DNA from: Acidobacteriota bacterium
GTDB taxonomy: Bacteria; Acidobacteriota; Terriglobia; Bryobacterales; Bryobacteraceae
DNA length: 64,000 nt
NCBI GenBank assembly: GCA_016213775.1
Contig: JACQZR010000043.1
Span: forward strand, 62,001 to 126,000
Direction of reading: 5' to 3'
A program made the position numbers and the translations under genes. The notes under the pieces were generated by a model, which saw nothing but the letters and a program-made list of their open reading frames with translations, searched no databases and was not told the origin of the DNA. Below, in pieces: positions 61,236 through 64,000 of the stretch (within the stretch, counting starts at the first letter, position 1; every line of letters begins with the position of its first letter).

Positions 61236-63284
61236 CTAGGGCATCGCTGCCGGCATGACGTGCAGCAGGAATGCGTAATCGAGGGCAATTTCTTTCAGCC
61301 GCTCATAGCGGCCAGATGCTCCCCCGTGTCCCGCACTCATATTGGTTTTGAGCAGCAGCAGGTTGTCATCCTGCTTGAGACTACGCAGCTTGGCGGTCCA
61401 CTTCGCGGGCTCCCAATACGATACACGCGGGTCATTGAGGCCTGTCGTGATGAACAGATGCGGATAGGTGCTTGACTGGAGATTCTCATACGGCGCGTAT
61501 GACCGGATGTAGTCCCAGAATTCCTTCTTGCGGCAGTCGCCCCATTCTTCGTACTCAATTACCGTGAGTGGCAGCGTCGGATCTTCCGCCGTATTCAATA
61601 CATCGACAAACGGCACGTGGGCGATCACCGCATGGAACAACTCGGGGCGCTTGTTCATCACCGCGCCCATCAGCAGCCCACCGGCGCTACCGCCCATGAT
61701 CGCCGTGCGGTCAGGCGACGAGTAACCCGCCTTCTGCAAATGCTCGGCGGCGGCAATGAAGTCGAGAAATGTGTTCTTCTTCTTGAGAATCTTTCCGTCG
61801 TCATACCACGGCCGGCCCAGATCCGATCCCCCGCGGATATGGGCAATCGCATAAACAAAGCCACGGTCGAGCAGGCTGATACGTTCCGGCTTGAACGAGG
61901 GCTCGATGACAATTCCGTAGGACCCGTACCCGTACAGCAGCATCGGATTGCTTCCATCGAGCCTGAGTCCCTTGCGATGCACCACACTGACCGGGACCTT
62001 AACACCATCATGCGAAATCGCATGCACGCGCAGCGTCTGATACTGCGATGGATCGTATCCGCCCAGCACCGGAGTCTGCTTCAGCAACGCGCGCTCACGT
62101 GTGTTCATGTTGTAGTCGTACACGCAGCGCGGGGTCACCAGCGAGGTGTACTCGTAGCGAAGCGCGGCCGTGTCGAACTCCACGTTGTCGCCGAGGTTGA
62201 CCGCGTATACCTGCTCCTGCATTTCCACGGTGTGCTCGGTTGAAGGGGTGCCGTCACTTAGTGCAAACACGCGCAGCCGCCGCAGGCCATCCTCGCGCTC
62301 GGTCACCACGAGGTGGCCTGCAAAGGCGTCGACGCCTTCCACCAGGACGTTCGGACGATGGGCAATCCACTCCTTCCAATTCTCGGGGCTCGGGTCCGCC
62401 GCCGGAGCCACACTCACACGGAAGTTCCGGCCGCCATCGTTGGTGCGGACATAGAACCGGTTGCCGTGATGCTCCAGGTCGTACTCGACATCGTGGCGCC
62501 TTTCCGTGAACAGCACCGGCGTTTGTGCGGCATCATCGGCATCCAGGTAACGAAACTCGCTGGTGATGGAACTGTGCAGCGACAGGAAGAGGAACCTGCG
62601 GCTACGCGTCCCCTGCACTGTCATGTGAAACCGCTCGTCCGTTTCCTCATACAACAACACATCCGGCGCTGCGCCGATGGTGTGCCGCCATGCGCGATAC
62701 GGCCGCTTGGCTTCATCCAAAGTCACATACACGAACGAACGGCTGTCGTTGTACCATGCGAGCCCGTAATACGCGTTCGGGATCGCTTTCTCGAAGATCT
62801 CCCCGGTGGCGAGGTTCTTCACGAACACCGTATACACTTCATCTCCAGCGGTGTCCAAGGAGTATGCGAGCATCGAATGATCCGGGCTGACGGCGTAATT
62901 CCCCAACCGCAGATAGGCGGCGTCCTTAGCCAGCTCATTCAATTCGAGAAGGACCTTCTCGCCGTTCTCAACTGCGCCAAGCGGCTTGCGGCAGTGGATT
63001 GGATACGCCTTTCCTTCCTCGGTGCGCGAGTAGTAGGAGAACGGTCCATAGGGGACTGGCACGGTAAGGTCGGTCTGCTGAATGCGTCCGAGGATCTCCT
63101 GGTAGAGCTTGTCTGTTAACGCATCAACCGGCGCCAGTTTCTCTTTTGTGTAGGCGTTCTCCGCTTCCAGGTACGCGATGGTATCGGGATCCTCGCGGTC
63201 CCGGAGCCAAAAGTAGTTGTCTGTGCGCGTTTCGCCGTGGGTGGTGATGAGTTTGGGTACAACTTTCGCGATGGGTGGTTGCAT
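61236..63284 (-). CDS. ptrB: Oligopeptidase B (prolyl oligopeptidase family S9A)
   Basis: 682 aa cytoplasmic serine peptidase with no signal sequence. N-terminal YFWLRDREDPDTIAYLEAENAYT and the seven-bladed propeller are followed by the alpha/beta-hydrolase domain. The catalytic triad is Ser533 in MGGSAGGLLMG, Asp618 in TTGLNDPRVSYWEP and His653 in MSAGHGGASGRYE. The acidic EEWGD segment and the Gly-rich oxyanion region point to oligopeptidase B, which cuts small peptides after basic residues, rather than prolyl oligopeptidase; this choice is a family-level judgement. Probably works with the peptide uptake genes elsewhere in the window. Confidence 0.93.
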   Translation of the reverse strand: MQPPIAKVVPKLITTHGETRTDNYFWLRDREDPDTIAYLEAENAYTKEKLAPVDALTDKLYQEILGRIQQTDLTVPVPYGPFSYYSRTEEGKAYPIHCRKPLGAVENGEKVLLELNELAKDAAYLRLGNYAVSPDHSMLAYSLDTAGDEVYTVFVKNLATGEIFEKAIPNAYYGLAWYNDSRSFVYVTLDEAKRPYRAWRHTIGAAPDVLLYEETDERFHMTVQGTRSRRFLFLSLHSSITSEFRYLDADDAAQTPVLFTERRHDVEYDLEHHGNRFYVRTNDGGRNFRVSVAPAADPSPENWKEWIAHRPNVLVEGVDAFAGHLVVTEREDGLRRLRVFALSDGTPSTEHTVEMQEQVYAVNLGDNVEFDTAALRYEYTSLVTPRCVYDYNMNTRERALLKQTPVLGGYDPSQYQTLRVHAISHDGVKVPVSVVHRKGLRLDGSNPMLLYGYGSYGIVIEPSFKPERISLLDRGFVYAIAHIRGGSDLGRPWYDDGKILKKKNTFLDFIAAAEHLQKAGYSSPDRTAIMGGSAGGLLMGAVMNKRPELFHAVIAHVPFVDVLNTAEDPTLPLTVIEYEEWGDCRKKEFWDYIRSYAPYENLQSSTYPHLFITTGLNDPRVSYWEPAKWTAKLRSLKQDDNLLLLKTNMSAGHGGASGRYERLKEIALDYAFLLHVMPAAMP

Positions 63285-63300
63285 TCCGGATCAGGGTAGC

Positions 63301-64000
63301 CTATTCCGGCTCTTCCTTGCCTGTGTAGAGTTCCTGAATGACTCCGTGAAAATTCTCCAGCACCTTGCCGCGCCGCACTTTCATCGTCGCGGTCAACTCT
63401 CCGTGCTCGATGGAGAACTCACGGTCGAGGATGCGAAACTTCCGCACCTGTTCGAAAGGCGCCAACTGCTTGTTCGCTCTTTGAACAGCGCGCTTTACCT
63501 CCGCCGTCACAGGCGCCGATTTTGCCAGTTCCTCCTGAGAAAGCCCCTTCTGTCCCTCCAGACCCTTCACCGCCTCGGCCGCCCCCGAGTTCAACGTGAA
63601 CAGCGCGGAGACGTAAGGCCGCCGGTCGCCCACCAGTATCATCTGATTGATGAGCGGCTCCATTTTCAGCAGCCCCTCGATCCGCGAAGGATAGATCTTC
63701 TTGCCGTTGGACGACACGATCATTTCCTTCTTGCGGCCGATGATCATGATGTATCCGTCAGCATCGACAGCGGCAAGATCGCCCGTGTGCAGCCAGCCAT
63801 TCTGCAAAACCTGAGCGGTTGTCTCCGGATCGCCGAAGTACCCGGAGAATATTGTCGGCCCTCCGAGCAGTAGCTCCCCATCCTCGGCGATCTTCCAGAG
63901 CACGCCTGGCAGCATCTTGCCGATGGTTCCGGGTTTGGGCTTGTCCATCGGGTTCAATGTGGTGACGCCGCCTTCGGTGAGTCCGTATCCTTCCATCAGA
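63301..64000 (-). CDS. Long-chain fatty-acid CoA ligase (AMP-binding), C-terminal part, 5' end outside window
   Basis: The window ends within this minus-strand gene; 233 codons of the C-terminal part are visible. Family motifs YGLTEGG and GWLHTGDLAAVDADGYIMIIGRKKEMIVSSNGKKIYPSRIE are the ANL-superfamily A5-A8 region, and the acidic/basic end EHGELTATMKVRRGKVLENFHGVIQELY resembles the ACSL/FAA1 group of long-chain acyl-CoA synthetases. The lysine in GELTATMKVRR would be the A10 catalytic Lys. The product would activate fatty acids with ATP and CoA at the membrane. It lies 16 bp after the start of oligopeptidase B and on the same strand. Confidence 0.93.
   Translation of the reverse strand, partial: LMEGYGLTEGGVTTLNPMDKPKPGTIGKMLPGVLWKIAEDGELLLGGPTIFSGYFGDPETTAQVLQNGWLHTGDLAAVDADGYIMIIGRKKEMIVSSNGKKIYPSRIEGLLKMEPLINQMILVGDRRPYVSALFTLNSGAAEAVKGLEGQKGLSQEELAKSAPVTAEVKRAVQRANKQLAPFEQVRKFRILDREFSIEHGELTATMKVRRGKVLENFHGVIQELYTGKEEPE

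Overview
This 64 kb window looks like chromosome of an acidobacterium of the Bryobacterales/Solibacter type. The grounds are a combination familiar from that group: very large Oar-like TonB-dependent receptors with an N-terminal carboxypeptidase-regulatory domain, Ser/Thr kinases fused to TolB/PD40-like propellers, twin-arginine sulfatases, a secreted protein with the repeat domain known as TIGR03437, a PEP-CTERM protein, several Uma2 (DUF820) proteins and DinB proteins. No rRNA, tRNA, CRISPR array, integrase or transposase was seen. The assignment is inferred from gene content only.

Layout. 0-6 kb: tail of an unknown gene, then a complete tripartite RND efflux operon (adaptor, pump, outer-membrane channel) on the minus strand. 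6-15 kb: a TonB-dependent receptor translationally coupled to a sulfatase, a repeat made of four consecutive perfect palindromes, and a second receptor. 15-17.6 kb: a PerR/Fur regulator with a consensus promoter and overlapping operator, followed by katG. 17.6-24.5 kb: a tight minus-strand operon of GH57 glycosidase, POT peptide transporter, M24 peptidase, a GH31-like protein lacking half of its barrel, and a DinB protein. 24.6-28.1 kb: DapA-like protein, M19-like protein and a second sulfatase. 28.3-32.7 kb: PEP-CTERM protein, lipoprotein, Gcr-like membrane protein, SYLF lipid-binding protein.

33-38 kb: TPR protein, two paralogous secreted proteins of unknown function with near-identical ECF-sigma-type promoters, and a kexin-like protease with a P domain. 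38-41.3 kb: arabinose/fucose isomerase-like protein with ornithine aminotransferase, and a second DinB protein. 41.4-43.5 kb: a compact five-gene operon headed by a LysW-like zinc-ribbon protein with a long acidic tail, followed by two small exported carboxypeptidase-regulatory-domain proteins and two thioredoxin-fold proteins. I regard this operon as the best candidate for an undescribed system. 43.5-46 kb: TIGR03437-domain protein.

46-57.4 kb is a fluid zone. Two kinase paralogues flank stranded 3' ends of other kinases and of a TonB receptor. Three Uma2 genes lie here, two of them within an ~800 bp tandem duplication that also copied the last 27 codons of the neighbouring amidohydrolase. 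57-64 kb: an amidohydrolase and Gfo/Idh/MocA oxidoreductase pair, a CE1-like esterase, oligopeptidase B and the end of a long-chain acyl-CoA synthetase. Overall the genes suggest a heterotroph feeding on peptides and on sulfated or complex polysaccharides. Most genes are closely packed, with many stop/start overlaps.
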